Source: DATAPD01 sp036265385 (GTDB lineage Bacteria; Acidobacteriota; Terriglobia; Terriglobales; Acidobacteriaceae). From it: DNA of 64,000 bases. The notes under the pieces are model-generated. The model was not told where the DNA came from. It saw only the letters and a program-made list of their open reading frames with translations, and did no database searches. Positions 34,887 through 44,669 of this stretch are shown here, in pieces. The stretch is from contig DATAPD010000042.1 of assembly GCA_036265385.1 (NCBI GenBank), forward strand, positions 310,001 through 374,000, read 5' to 3'. Position 1 is the stretch's first letter; every line of letters begins with the position of its first letter. Both the position numbers and the translations under genes were made by a program.

Positions 34887-36581
34887 CTAGTCGCGAACAC
34901 CGTCCATAAACGCCCGCAGCTTCCGCGAACGCGATGGATGGCGAAGTTTCCGCAATGCTTTCGCTTCGATTTGGCGGATGCGTTCGCGTGTGACGGCGAA
35001 CGATTGTCCGACTTCTTCGAGCGTGTGTTCGCTGCCGTCCTCGAGACCGAAACGCATCTTGATGACTTTTTCTTCGCGCGGGGTGAGCGTGCGCAGTACC
35101 TGCGACGTCTGGTCTTTCAAGTTGACGTTGATGACGGCCTCCGCGGGGGAAACCACGGCGCGGTCCTCGATGAAATCGCCAAGATGCGAATCTTCCTCTT
35201 CGCCGATTGGGGTTTCGAGAGAGATCGGTTCCTGCGCGATCTTCAGGACTTTACGGACTTTTGCGACCGGGATGTCCATCCGCTTGGCAATTTCTTCCGA
35301 CGTAGGTTCGCGTCCCAGTTCCTGAACGAGCTGCCGCGAGGTGCGGATCAGCTTGTTGATCGTTTCGATCATGTGGACAGGGATACGAATCGTACGCGCC
35401 TGATCAGCAATTGCACGAGTAATTGCCTGCCGAATCCACCAGGTGGCATAAGTCGAGAACTTATACCCGCGGCGGTATTCGAACTTGTCGACGGCCTTCA
35501 TCAAGCCGATATTGCCTTCCTGAATCAGGTCGAGGAATTGCAGACCGCGATTGGTGTACTTCTTCGCGATGGAGACGACGAGTCGCAGGTTGGCTTCGAT
35601 CAGTTCACGCTTCGCCTGCTCGGCGTCCATGTCGCCCTGGATGATTTCGCGCTGAGTGCGCTTGAGCTCCTGGAACAACACGCCCGCTTCCTGCTCGGCT
35701 TTTTCAAGCTCTGCACGGACGCTACGCGCTTGACGACGGTACTCTTTTTTCTGATCTTCGCTTCGAGTGGCGTCGGCTTTGCGCTCGAGATTTTGTGCCT
35801 GACGATCAAGCGAACGCATTCCGTCGACTGTGCGGTTGACACGCTCGATCAGACGCTTGCGTTCGTTGTTCGTGAACCCGAGGTTGCGGACTGCCAGCGA
35901 GACCTTGACAATGGCGCGGGCCAAAGCCAAGCGGTATCGGCGGTAGTCTTTCGGGCGCTTCTTCTGCGAGACGGTGACGAACTTTTCCTGGACCTGGTTG
36001 GCTTTCTTGTAAGCCTTTTGAAGTTCGTCGATCCTGCCGGTGAAGGCCTTGAGCCGCTTTTCGACAATCTCTTCCGTGATTTCCTCTTCGTCGAAGGTGA
36101 CGACTTCCTTGATGGAGCGCACACCTTTCTTGAGGTCCTCGCCCAGGGCAAGGAGTTCATTGATCACGATGGGAGAGCGCGAAAGCGCTTTCAAGACGCG
36201 AAGTTGTCCGCGCTCGATGCGCTTGGCGATTTCAACTTCGCCTTCACGCGTGAGCAGCGGAACGGTTCCCATCTCGCGGAGATACATGCGGACGGGGTCG
36301 TTGGTTTTTTCCAGAGCGCCAGGTGTTAAGTCGAGTTCGACATCCTCGGCGCCTTCTTCAACTTCCTCGAATTTTTTCTCGAGTGCGGACGAGGGAAGTT
36401 TAGGTCCCTCGAGCACGTCGATGCCTTGCGTACCGATCGTGGTCAGCAGGTCGTCAAGGTCCTCAGGTGAGTGCACATCGTGCGGTATCAGGTCATTGAC
36501 CTGATCGTAGGTGAGGTAGCCTTTTTCTTTACCTGTATCGATCAGCTTTTTTATATCGTCGTACTTGTCGTCTAGAGCCAA
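34887..36581 (-). CDS. rpoD: RNA polymerase primary sigma factor RpoD
   Basis: 564 residues. Region 1.1 opens MALDDKYDDIKKLIDTGKEK, then 1.2 PVRMYLREMG. The nonconserved region is basic and helical, and region 2 has EANLRLVVSIAKKYTNRGLQFLDLIQEGN, with the -10-recognition/melting segment YKFSTYATWWIRQAITRAI. Region 4 ends with the -35-reading helix EEVGQSFAVTRERIRQIEAKAL. It directs transcription of housekeeping genes. dnaG lies upstream on the same strand, but 1.9 kb away and separated by an opposing gene. Confidence 0.97.
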   Translation of the reverse strand: MALDDKYDDIKKLIDTGKEKGYLTYDQVNDLIPHDVHSPEDLDDLLTTIGTQGIDVLEGPKLPSSALEKKFEEVEEGAEDVELDLTPGALEKTNDPVRMYLREMGTVPLLTREGEVEIAKRIERGQLRVLKALSRSPIVINELLALGEDLKKGVRSIKEVVTFDEEEITEEIVEKRLKAFTGRIDELQKAYKKANQVQEKFVTVSQKKRPKDYRRYRLALARAIVKVSLAVRNLGFTNNERKRLIERVNRTVDGMRSLDRQAQNLERKADATRSEDQKKEYRRQARSVRAELEKAEQEAGVLFQELKRTQREIIQGDMDAEQAKRELIEANLRLVVSIAKKYTNRGLQFLDLIQEGNIGLMKAVDKFEYRRGYKFSTYATWWIRQAITRAIADQARTIRIPVHMIETINKLIRTSRQLVQELGREPTSEEIAKRMDIPVAKVRKVLKIAQEPISLETPIGEEEDSHLGDFIEDRAVVSPAEAVINVNLKDQTSQVLRTLTPREEKVIKMRFGLEDGSEHTLEEVGQSFAVTRERIRQIEAKALRKLRHPSRSRKLRAFMDGVRD

Positions 36582-37175
36582 GACGGAATATCCTCAAGCT
36601 GCGGCCTCGGAGGAGGTCGCAAGTATCCTTTCAGTGGTGGGAAGTGTGGACAGGCAGACGTGTGCGCCTGCACAAACCTTTTGAGTATAGCACTTTAGCG
36701 TGCCCGCCTTCCAGTGGCACTCCGTCAAAGTCGCCTTCCCAAACTCGCCCGATTCAGAGTTGATTGATCAATAATTTAGATGACTTAGGCGGGTGTTTTG
36801 TTTCTTTCCATTCGCAGACTATCTGGCGTACTCGTGCGGGGAAATGGGGCATTTTAGGGGCCAGAGGAAGTTGGAGTGGGTGGATGCGTCTCGCAGCCAC
36901 TCCTAACCCCCACGAAGTCGTTCCCAAGGCAGCTGAGCTGGTGAAAGGTGTTTGGAACACAGCATTCGCCGGGCGCATGCTGAACGCGGTACTTGGCTTG
37001 AGTGACCGCAATCCTAGACAAAGCCGCACATTTCGTAGACACTACTCCGCTCGCGACGGCAGGCAAATGTCACGTCCAGTAAGGCATTTCAGTTTTCGCC
37101 CAGAACTGAAAAGCAGTCCGGCCCATTCGGCCATTCATTTCAAGACAGCGAAATTAATTTGCTTGGGGGAAGTCT
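36582..37175. other. Gene-free stretch between rpoD and the HAF-repeat gene
   Basis: No convincing gene. It must hold the rpoD promoter (minus strand) and that of the opposing gene at 37176. AT-rich spots at about 36680-36700 and 36760-36780 are candidate -10 regions, but none is clear enough to name. Short open frames here have no ribosome site. Confidence 0.5.
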
Positions 37176-38424
37176 ATGAGCAGAAGACACCTGTTTCGCA
37201 TTCAGGCAGCTCTCATCCTGATACCGGTTCTGGTGACCGGCACGTTTGCAACCACACTGACTCGACAGATCAATCTGGTGGACCTGGTCGGAGAGTCACA
37301 ACTGTGGGTATGGGGCTGGAGTTACTGGTCTCAGCGGAGATGGAACCATTGCGGTCGGCAATTACGGACTCGGCCAACCAGCGTTCCGCTGGACGAAAGA
37401 GACGGGAGTGGTTTCGCTGAACGTGCTGACGGATGGCGTGTTCACTTCTATTTCGAAAAACGGCAAGTACATTTCGACGAATATGTTCGATCCGGATTCG
37501 TACACTTCGCTCGGCACGTATCGGTGGGATGGAAGCGGGAAGTGGCTTCGAGTGACCCCCATAGGAAGTTGCGGATCGGATACGACTTACAACTATGGGG
37601 TTTCCAACAGCGGCGCTGTTTATGGTTTGGCGTACACGACAAACGATTGCCGCAATTTCCAGTCATTCCGCTGGACTCCACAAACAGGAACGTTGCTGCT
37701 GCCCGCCGCTACCGTGAAGGAAGATGGAAGTCCGGGGAACGGGCGACCCAACCAGATTTCGGCCGATGGCTCGACGATAGTTGGGTGGGAAGAGGACTCA
37801 TTCGGATCCCGCATTGGAGTTGTTTGGCGGAATGGACAACCGAGCGTGCTCCGTAACGAACGCGGAGAAACAGTCGGCGAAGCATTCACAACCAGCGCCA
37901 ACGGTCAGGTGATTGGCGGCGGCCTGTTTGATGGTCAGGATCCATTCGGAAATGGGTGGCGTCGAAAAATTGATTCTGACCAATTGGAATACTTCGCGCC
38001 TTTGTCGGAGGATGCATCACCAATCAATCCGTACGCAATGTCGCGCGATGGGAAAGTGATGGCTGGATTCAGCGGAAATGCATTTTTCAGTTTGAATCCG
38101 GCTCCGTTCCTGTGGACCAAACAACTCGGCGCCGTTGATCTCAACGCATTCCTCAAGGACCAAGGCACGAGCGAAGAACAATGGTTCAGCCTGTGGACGC
38201 CGATGGCAATGTCCGATGACGGAACGGTGATCGGCGGCTGGGGATTAGGCACGCAGTTCTTCGCCGGATGGGTGCTTGAGATCAAGTCTGCTTTCGTGTG
38301 CCACGCGGACTCGACTACCGGAGGAATGCCGCAGACCATCAGTGTGCCGTTTCCGATTGAGTTTGACCGGCACCTGGGTGAAGGCGATACGGTCGGGCGG
38401 TGTCCAGAAGCTTCACGGAAATAA
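37176..38424 (+). pseudogene. HAF-repeat secreted protein, apparently frameshifted near 37260-37320
   Basis: ATG 37176 with GGGGGA upstream opens a signal peptide (SRRHLFRIQAALILIPVLVTG). The reading then stops making sense at about residue 40. In the +1 frame, repeats of the HAF type begin by 37321 without any start codon: VTGLSGDGTIAVGNY, PAFRWTKETGVVSL, ISKNGKYIST, GVSNSGAVYGLA, FRWTPQTG, ISADGSTIVGWEE. Repeats continue to 38424 with a C-terminal GWVLEI. One net +1 shift between 37257 and 37320 would join them. Either a real pseudogene or a base error. HAF proteins are surface proteins of unknown role in acidobacteria. Confidence 0.65.
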
Positions 38425-38497
38425 ATCGGCTGTTTTCGGCGGCTCTTTATCGAGAGTTTAGGTAAGGAGTCGCCAACCTTTTATCGAAGTCCGCTGT

Positions 38498-40420
38498 TCA
38501 GGCGGCTGGAGGGTTGGTTTGCTCGACGAAGGACGGATCGCGTTGCGCCCGTTCCAGGCGCAACTTCTCTTCTAGAAGTGTGCGCCGCTGATCTTTGTCG
38601 AGAGAAGGACGTTGTAGTTCCCGCTGAATATGTTCCGCACGACGGCGGAGGAAGATTTTGCGCAAAGCGCGCACGGCACCTTCCAGAGTTTCCGCGGTAA
38701 GTTCTTCCTCCTGGTACATAAGAATCGACGCTAAGAGGCGTCGATCGTCTTCGGTATTGGGAACCGCCATCACATCGGTCGCGCCTAAGCGATCTTCGAG
38801 GAGAGATTCCAGTAAAGACTGGGACGACATTCCTTCGTGCAGCCGTTCCGTCTGAAGGACGTAGCGGGCCTGGCGGGCGGGGTCGAATTCTTCTTCGGCG
38901 CCGTCGCGGGCGGAAAGATGCTCTTCGGCGATCTGCATCTGGGTGGCGGAAGCAAGGGCGCGGATGAGGATTTTTTCGGCGTCTGTGATCTGGGCTTCGG
39001 CTGGGGCTTTCACCGTGGCAGCAGAGCGGGTTGAGGCAACGTGTTTGAGTTCCTGGCGCAGAACAGCGGAGTCGATGCCGAGTTTCTGCGAAATTTCGTG
39101 CGCCAGTTCGTCACGAACGATCCGGCTGGGGACGCGCTGGATGTGAGGCATGAGGTAATTAACGGCTTTCACCTTGCCTTCCGCGCTTTTAATGGGGAAT
39201 TGCGCGCGCGCGCGTTCGATCAGGTAATCGAAATAGCGATAGGAATTGCGCAGGGCTTCGACGTAGGCATCTTTACCTTTGCGACGGATGAAGAGGTCGG
39301 GATCGAATCCAGTTTCGAGCGTGAGGACCTTGATGTTGAATTCTTCTTCGACCAGCAGACCGAGCGTGCGTTCTGTGGCACGAGCGCCGGCGGTGTCCGG
39401 GTCGAAATTCACGACGATGTTCTTGGAAAAGCGCCCGAGAAGCTTGGCCTGAAGTTCCGTGAAGGCTGTGCCGGAACTGGCAATCACGTTGTGGAACCCG
39501 GCGGCATACACCGCGATGCAATCCATCTGGCCTTCGACGAGGATGGCGTAATCCAGTTTGCGGATGGCTTCTTTTGCGAGGTCGAGATTAAAAAGCACCC
39601 GCGATTTCGAATAGATGGGCGTTTCTGGCGAGTTCAAATACTTCGGGCCTGATTTTTCGTCGGTCGAGAGAGTGCGCCCGGTGAAGGCGATGACGCGTCC
39701 CTGCTCGTTGGCGATCGGGAACATGACGCGATTGCGGAATTTGGAATACATCGCAGCTTCGGGCTTCGAGCTATGCGCTGCGGGCTGCGGGGCATCCTTG
39801 GTCGTCGGTCGTTGGTCGTTGGTTGTGGCACGGGTCTCAGGCCTTGCAGCTTCCTTCCATGAAAACAAGCCACTTTCGCGAAGCAAGTCTTCGTCGAAGT
39901 CGCGGCGGAGGGCGTCGCGAAGAAGAAAGCCGGAGTCGGGAGTGTAGCCGATCCGAAAGGCTTTTATAGTCTCATCGTCGAGACCGCGGTTCTTGAGGTA
40001 CTCGCGGGCATGCGCACCTTCGGGGCGACGCAGGCAGTCCTGAAAAAAGGTGGTCGCTCGTTCGTGGATTTCAAGGAGAGCCGTCCGAACCTTGGCTTCC
40101 TTCGCTTCTGCTGGGCTGGAGAAGGTCACCTTCGGCATGGGCACGCCGAGCTTTTGCGCGATCAGCCGGACAGTTTCGGGAAAACTGATGTTCTCGACCT
40201 TCTGCACGAAGCTGAAAACGTCGCCCGAGGCGCCGCATCCGAAGCAGTGATAGAACTGCCGGGTGGCATGAACGGAGAATGATGGCGTCTTTTCGTTGTG
40301 GAAGGGACAGAGTCCGGAGTAGTTCTGTGCGCCGGCTTTCTTGAGTTTGACATAGTCTCCGACGATGCGGACGATGTCCGCCTGCTGCTTGAGAGATTCT
40401 TTGAAGGTGTCGGAGGTCAT
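38498..40420 (-). CDS. dnaG: DNA primase
   Basis: 640 residues. The zinc-binding domain has Cys38/His41 (CPFH) and Cys59/Cys62 (CFGC). The TOPRIM core appears as ILVEGQMDCIAVYAAGFHN and VVNFDPDTAGARATER. The C-terminal helicase-binding part is about 150 residues and poorly conserved. Unusual: residues about 191-222 (ARPETRATTNDQRPTTKD..) form an insertion between the RNA-polymerase N-lobe and the core that is encoded by two heptamer arrays (39756-39790 and 39800-39827). These resemble intergenic repeats elsewhere in the window, yet keep the frame open. Confidence 0.96.
   Translation of the reverse strand: MTSDTFKESLKQQADIVRIVGDYVKLKKAGAQNYSGLCPFHNEKTPSFSVHATRQFYHCFGCGASGDVFSFVQKVENISFPETVRLIAQKLGVPMPKVTFSSPAEAKEAKVRTALLEIHERATTFFQDCLRRPEGAHAREYLKNRGLDDETIKAFRIGYTPDSGFLLRDALRRDFDEDLLRESGLFSWKEAARPETRATTNDQRPTTKDAPQPAAHSSKPEAAMYSKFRNRVMFPIANEQGRVIAFTGRTLSTDEKSGPKYLNSPETPIYSKSRVLFNLDLAKEAIRKLDYAILVEGQMDCIAVYAAGFHNVIASSGTAFTELQAKLLGRFSKNIVVNFDPDTAGARATERTLGLLVEEEFNIKVLTLETGFDPDLFIRRKGKDAYVEALRNSYRYFDYLIERARAQFPIKSAEGKVKAVNYLMPHIQRVPSRIVRDELAHEISQKLGIDSAVLRQELKHVASTRSAATVKAPAEAQITDAEKILIRALASATQMQIAEEHLSARDGAEEEFDPARQARYVLQTERLHEGMSSQSLLESLLEDRLGATDVMAVPNTEDDRRLLASILMYQEEELTAETLEGAVRALRKIFLRRRAEHIQRELQRPSLDKDQRRTLLEEKLRLERAQRDPSFVEQTNPPAA
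39756..39827. repeat. Two heptamer arrays inside dnaG, in frame
   Basis: Plus-strand units: gcttcgg-gcttcga-gctatgc-gctgcgg-gctgcgg (39756-39790), nine bases later ggtcgtc-ggtcgtt-ggtcgtt-ggttgtg (39800-39827). The second array matches the ccaacga units at 21510-21533 (reverse complement). The encoded segment is Pro/Thr/Ala/Ser/Lys-rich and probably a flexible loop in the primase. Confidence 0.75.
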
Positions 40421-40544
40421 GGGCCGCTGGTATTGTCCGACATAAGGGCGGAGAGGGGAAGGGGTACACAGGCGTGTTTCATCAAAAGCCGCGCTTGTTC
40501 ATGTCCGTTCGGTTAGTTTTGCCGGGAATCGCTATGTTCGTGCC

Positions 40545-42971
40545 TCAGTCCACGATCTGGTTCAGAATCGAAGAAGTGCTCCTACCGTGCAACTTATCTC
40601 CCAAATACACTGCCTTGATGGGGTGTTCACCGATTGGGAGGGTCGAACGGGTAATCCTGGCCAGTCCATTGCTGAGAGAAACAGATCCGATTCTGGTAGA
40701 ACCGTCAACAAAAATTACAGTTCCAGTTGGAGCAGAGAGACCGGTGCTGGAGACGCGGGCCGTTAAAGTAATTGGCTGCCCAAACTTGGCAGGGTTTGCG
40801 CTCGACCACCTTGCCGTTGTGGTCGGGAATTTGTCGACAACCTGTACCACTGTGCCAGTGCTGGATTTGAAAATGGCATTGCCGGCATACGATGCGCTCA
40901 CCGTGCGGGAGCCAGCGGCCGAGAACGGAATTGTCAGTACAGCCTTTTCGCCGGCCAGCTTGGCCGTGCCGAGAAGTGTAGACCAAGTGCGGAACGTCAC
41001 AAGACCGCCATCTGGAATCTTGGAGTAGGCGGGATCCAGAGCTCGAACAATTGCGGTGAACGTTACAGATTGGCCTGGAAGCGAATGCGATAGAGAAGAT
41101 GTAAGCGTGTTTACCGATGCCACCGGGAACCAGCCAATGTATTGTTTGAATCCAGTTGAGTGACTGGGAAGATCGTTAGCGTCACCTGAATACACGGCAT
41201 TGATCACATGCAAACCGTTGGGCATTTTCGTGCGGTAAGTGGCGCCGCCATACTTCATGGGCAAGGTTGCAAGCGGTGCTCCGTTCTCCTTAAGCGTAAG
41301 GGTGCCCGTGGGAGGGATCATGGTGCCGGCACTCACACTCACGGCGATTGTGAACAGCTGGTTTGGACCGCAAGGATTTTGCCAGGAGGAAACAGTAGTC
41401 GTGGTCGACGTTACGTTCACGGTTTGATTAGTTCTGGCGCCGCTAACACTGAATTTCAGGGAGCCTTCAAATTTAGCGGTTATCGTGTGAGATCCGAGAG
41501 TGAGGTAATAAAGCGTGTACGAGGCAGCGCCACCTTCCAAGGGTACTGTCGCCAGTTCGGATGTGCCGTCAAAAAATGTCACTACACCTGAAGGTGTTCC
41601 TGCTGGAGAATTCACCGTGGCGGCAAGCGTGACATTCTGTCCGAAAGTGGATGGGTTGGGGGAGGAGAGCAGGCTAGTAGTCGTTGGATCATGCGGCCCG
41701 ACGTTGTTGATCATGAGGGAAACCGCACTATTTTCAGTGACAGCCAAGTCGGGTCTGCCGTCGCGATTGAAATCTGCAACTGCCAGGGAATAGTTCGTGT
41801 CGATTCCCGTAGAATAGGTAATGGCAGGCTGGAATGAGCCGTCGCCAATTCCTAACAGAACCCCCACAGATCCATAATTATTGTAAGGTGTGCAGCCGCT
41901 GCCACAGTTATTGGCGACCAGCAAGTCGGGTACACCGTCACGGTTCGCATCTGAGATGGCGACCGTCCTCGTCCAGGCGCCGCCCGAGTTGTAGTCGGTG
42001 CCGGATTGAAATGTCCCGTCGCCTATGCCTAAGAAGACGGTTAAGACACCTGGACTCAAATTAGTGCAATTCATTCCATCATCGCAAAAACTTGATACAA
42101 CAACATCCGGCTTGTGGTCTGCATTCAGGTCCGCAATAGCCACCCTGTTCCAACCTGAGCCACCACCGAAGTAAGTGATTGGAGGTTGCAATGTCCCATC
42201 GCCGTTGCCAAGCAGAATTGCTACGCAACCGCCGGAACATCCAACCACGACATCCAATTTGCCATCATTGTTAACGTCGGAAATGGCGGCAGAATCAGGG
42301 CCGTATCCACTGGCGGGATACTCAATTTCGGTCTGGAATGAGCCATCTCCATTCCCCAAGGCAATTGCGACGCACCCATCTCCACAACCTTTGACTAGAT
42401 CGAGTTTGTGGTCGCCATTGAAGTCGCCGAGCGCGATCCAAGGCAGGTATCTGGATGGTGCGAGGTAAGTACCGCCCAAAACGAAATTGCCATCGCCAGT
42501 CCCCAAGAGTACGTTTATCAGGCTGTTGTCGCAGTTCATGTACGAACCGCATCGATTAGCGACCACAATATCAAGCTTCGTATCGCCGTTAGCATCACCG
42601 AGAGCCAGTGCGAAGGGGCCATATCCTCCAGACGGGAAAGTTACTCGCGGGTTGAGTTCTCCACTGCCTGTTCCCAGAAGAACGCTGACATTGCTCGCAG
42701 ACGGGGGCACTGCAACTACGTCGGCAACACCGTCCTTGTTTACATCTCCAATCGCTATCTCGGCCCCCCCGTACCCGTCGATCGGATAGAGAACAGGTGC
42801 GAGAAAAATCGGATCGGTCAGGGTGAGCGAGTTGCCGCTTGCACTCGAGTCGGAGTCGGATGCTGACGATCGTCTTTGAGCCGAAGCAACGATTGCGAAA
42901 AGGAGAACTGTAAGAATGATGAGACGAGTCGAGAAAATATCGGAAATAAGACGAGAAAGCTTGCTAATCAC
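40545..42971 (-). CDS. Secreted FG-GAP/VCBS repeat protein with Ig-like repeats
   Basis: 808 residues. A hydrophobic N-terminal stretch (FSTRLIILTVLLFAIVASA) ending near Ala-Gln is the signal. Residues about 50-420 carry eight or so FG-GAP/VCBS units (GDVNKDGVADVV, GDANGDTKLDIVVAN, SDVNNDGKLDVVVG, ADLNADHKPDVVVS and so on), with D-x-D-G-D calcium-loop geometry. From about 425 to the end come Ig-like repeats of the Big_3_5 type (TTTSLLSSPNPSTFGQNVTLTA-like units, GTPSGVVTFFDG). This is a secreted or surface-attached adhesin-like protein. It is divergent from the acyltransferase gene, with a CRP-like site between. Confidence 0.85.
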   Translation of the reverse strand: MISKLSRLISDIFSTRLIILTVLLFAIVASAQRRSSASDSDSSASGNSLTLTDPIFLAPVLYPIDGYGGAEIAIGDVNKDGVADVVAVPPSASNVSVLLGTGSGELNPRVTFPSGGYGPFALALGDANGDTKLDIVVANRCGSYMNCDNSLINVLLGTGDGNFVLGGTYLAPSRYLPWIALGDFNGDHKLDLVKGCGDGCVAIALGNGDGSFQTEIEYPASGYGPDSAAISDVNNDGKLDVVVGCSGGCVAILLGNGDGTLQPPITYFGGGSGWNRVAIADLNADHKPDVVVSSFCDDGMNCTNLSPGVLTVFLGIGDGTFQSGTDYNSGGAWTRTVAISDANRDGVPDLLVANNCGSGCTPYNNYGSVGVLLGIGDGSFQPAITYSTGIDTNYSLAVADFNRDGRPDLAVTENSAVSLMINNVGPHDPTTTSLLSSPNPSTFGQNVTLAATVNSPAGTPSGVVTFFDGTSELATVPLEGGAASYTLYYLTLGSHTITAKFEGSLKFSVSGARTNQTVNVTSTTTTVSSWQNPCGPNQLFTIAVSVSAGTMIPPTGTLTLKENGAPLATLPMKYGGATYRTKMPNGLHVINAVYSGDANDLPSHSTGFKQYIGWFPVASVNTLTSSLSHSLPGQSVTFTAIVRALDPAYSKIPDGGLVTFRTWSTLLGTAKLAGEKAVLTIPFSAAGSRTVSASYAGNAIFKSSTGTVVQVVDKFPTTTARWSSANPAKFGQPITLTARVSSTGLSAPTGTVIFVDGSTRIGSVSLSNGLARITRSTLPIGEHPIKAVYLGDKLHGRSTSSILNQIVD

Positions 42972-43276
42972 GGGAGATCTCCTTCGGACGAAAAAGCGAA
43001 CGCTGTGAGGGACTTACTGCAGATCATTCCGGGATGTGCCCTTGAGTGACACCGCACGCCCAAGAACGGAAACTAGCGAGGCAAATGTTAGACGGGATCA
43101 AATGGCACAGACGTGATACATGTCACTGATTTGCGTGAGACAACATTGACTCTGTTGCCAGGAAGAGCAGACAAGCCCAATTGCATGCGGTAGATCAGAG
43201 AGCAGGATCGGGTTATTCCGAACGCATCCATTGTGCGGCGGTCACAGACCGGTTCGGCGCCTGACCCTAGGTTGGA
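42972..43276. other. Divergent promoter region
   Basis: No gene. It lies between the VCBS protein (minus) and the acyltransferase (plus) and contains a GTGA-N6-TCAC palindrome at 43113-43126. Nothing else stands out. Confidence 0.5.
43113..43126. promoter_or_regulatory. CRP/FNR-family-like operator
   Basis: GTGA-tacatg-TCAC matches the core of the CRP consensus perfectly (GTGA N6 TCAC). It lies 142 bases from the start of the VCBS gene and about 150 bases before the acyltransferase start. A single site, no known regulator in the window. Confidence 0.35.
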
Positions 43277-44404
43277 ATGATGGCGTCACGCCGGAACCCT
43301 GGTCCTCCATCCAACCTTTATGTCCCCAGCTTGGATGGTATGCGGGCGATTGCATTTCTGGTTGTTTTTGTGGCGCATTCGTTACCCCATCGAGTGCTGC
43401 CGGGCGGTTTTGGCGTTGCAATCTTTTTCTTCCTGAGCGGGTATTTGATAACGACTCTTCTGCGGGCGGAAGCGGAGAGAACCGGAACGATCTCTCTCAA
43501 GCAGTTTTATCTGCGACGCGTGCTGCGGATTTTCCCGCCATGTTACTTGACGATCATTCTGGTCGCGACGCTCGCGCGTGTGGGTGTGGTCTATAACGTC
43601 GAGAGTTATAAGTCGCTGTTCGCCGGATTTCTTTATTTCTCGAACTACTGGAACATTCTGGGCTGGGGCAATTTGCCGGCGGGTCTCGGAATCCTGTGGT
43701 CCCTGGCTGTCGAAGAACACTATTACCTAGTCTATCCGTTGCTGTATGCGTGGTTCGTCCGTCGTGGAGTGAGCAGGAACCGGCAGGCTGCTGTCTTATT
43801 GTTGTTGTGCGCAGCGGTTTTAGCGTGGCGATGCTACCGCGCCATGGTCATGCATTCGTCGTGGGAGAACATCTATGAAGGTACGGACACCCGCTTTGAC
43901 GCGATCTTGTTCGGTTGCGTCCTGGGGATAGTGGCCAATCCAGTTCTTGGGGATCGGGTGAAATGGCTGGAGAAGAATGCGCGGCTGCTTGCGACATGCG
44001 GGGCGGCAATGATCTTCGGGACGTTTGCTTATCGTAATCAGCTGTTCCGCGACACGATTCGTTATACGCTGCAGCAGGTCGCGCTAATGCCGATCTTCTT
44101 TGTCCTTATTCGGCCGGACAGAAACCGGATTGCGCGAACGCTGGAAGGGAGGTGGCTGCGGCATCTCGGACTACTGTCATACAGCATGTATTTGATTCAT
44201 CACACGCTGTTTCATCACTTCTATCACTACCGTCAGCCTTCAATATGGCTGGCGGCTGCGATCTTTGTCATGACATTGGCCTATGCACAGGCAATGCGGA
44301 CGTTTGTTGAGTTGCCGATTCGGCGATGGAAAAGCCGAAGAGCAAGATGTAAGACGGTTGTGGTGATGAGGCGATCGAACCCCGCAGTACGCGTCGCCGG
44401 ATGA
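43277..44404 (+). CDS. Acyltransferase 3 family membrane protein
   Basis: 375 residues with about ten membrane spans. The opening LDGMRAIAFLVVFVAHSLPHRV has the family histidine, followed by the FFLSGYLITTLL block and LRRVLRIFPPCYLTI. IPIRRWKSRRARCKT-like end (ELPIRRWKSRR) closes the membrane part. OafA/YrhL-type enzymes transfer acetyl or other acyl groups to exported sugars or lipids; a substrate cannot be named. ATG-ATG at 43277 is the start. Confidence 0.88.
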   Translation: MMASRRNPGPPSNLYVPSLDGMRAIAFLVVFVAHSLPHRVLPGGFGVAIFFFLSGYLITTLLRAEAERTGTISLKQFYLRRVLRIFPPCYLTIILVATLARVGVVYNVESYKSLFAGFLYFSNYWNILGWGNLPAGLGILWSLAVEEHYYLVYPLLYAWFVRRGVSRNRQAAVLLLLCAAVLAWRCYRAMVMHSSWENIYEGTDTRFDAILFGCVLGIVANPVLGDRVKWLEKNARLLATCGAAMIFGTFAYRNQLFRDTIRYTLQQVALMPIFFVLIRPDRNRIARTLEGRWLRHLGLLSYSMYLIHHTLFHHFYHYRQPSIWLAAAIFVMTLAYAQAMRTFVELPIRRWKSRRARCKTVVVMRRSNPAVRVAG

Positions 44405-44429
44405 AGTTGAGAGCCAATGGACGAAAGTG

Positions 44430-44480
44430 CAGATTCCTCGCTTGTCCTCGCCTGCGGCTACGGATCGCTCGGAATGACAA
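44430..44480. repeat. Possible dispersed intergenic repeat (ctcgc...gctcggaatgac)
   Basis: agattcctcgc at the left and gctcggaatgac at the right frame a GC-rich middle. Similar sequences lie at 49089-49134 (gatccctcgc...cttcgggatgac) and 21463-21501 (ggatcgc...acgatgac). Confidence 0.45.
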
Positions 44481-44669
44481 TTCTGAGAAACGAAGGTGCT
44501 GCGACATCTTTCCGCGGTCTAGGCAACAATGCTCGATTCGTTGCCGCCATGGCTTGGCAAGCAAAAGCAGATTTCTTGTTACACTTTTCGAGCGGTGGCT
44601 TGCTCGAGTGGGTCCGGGTTGATCCCCGTCCCTACTAGAAACTCGCCGTTGACCGTACCTGAATCCATC

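Noticed and set aside
34938..36329. A 463-codon frame opposite rpoD
   Set aside because: Shadow of the highly conserved rpoD gene; no start signal and no recognisable domain.
36764..37420. A 218-codon frame before the HAF-repeat gene
   Set aside because: No ribosome site, product without a family; it overlaps the real start and leader at 37176.
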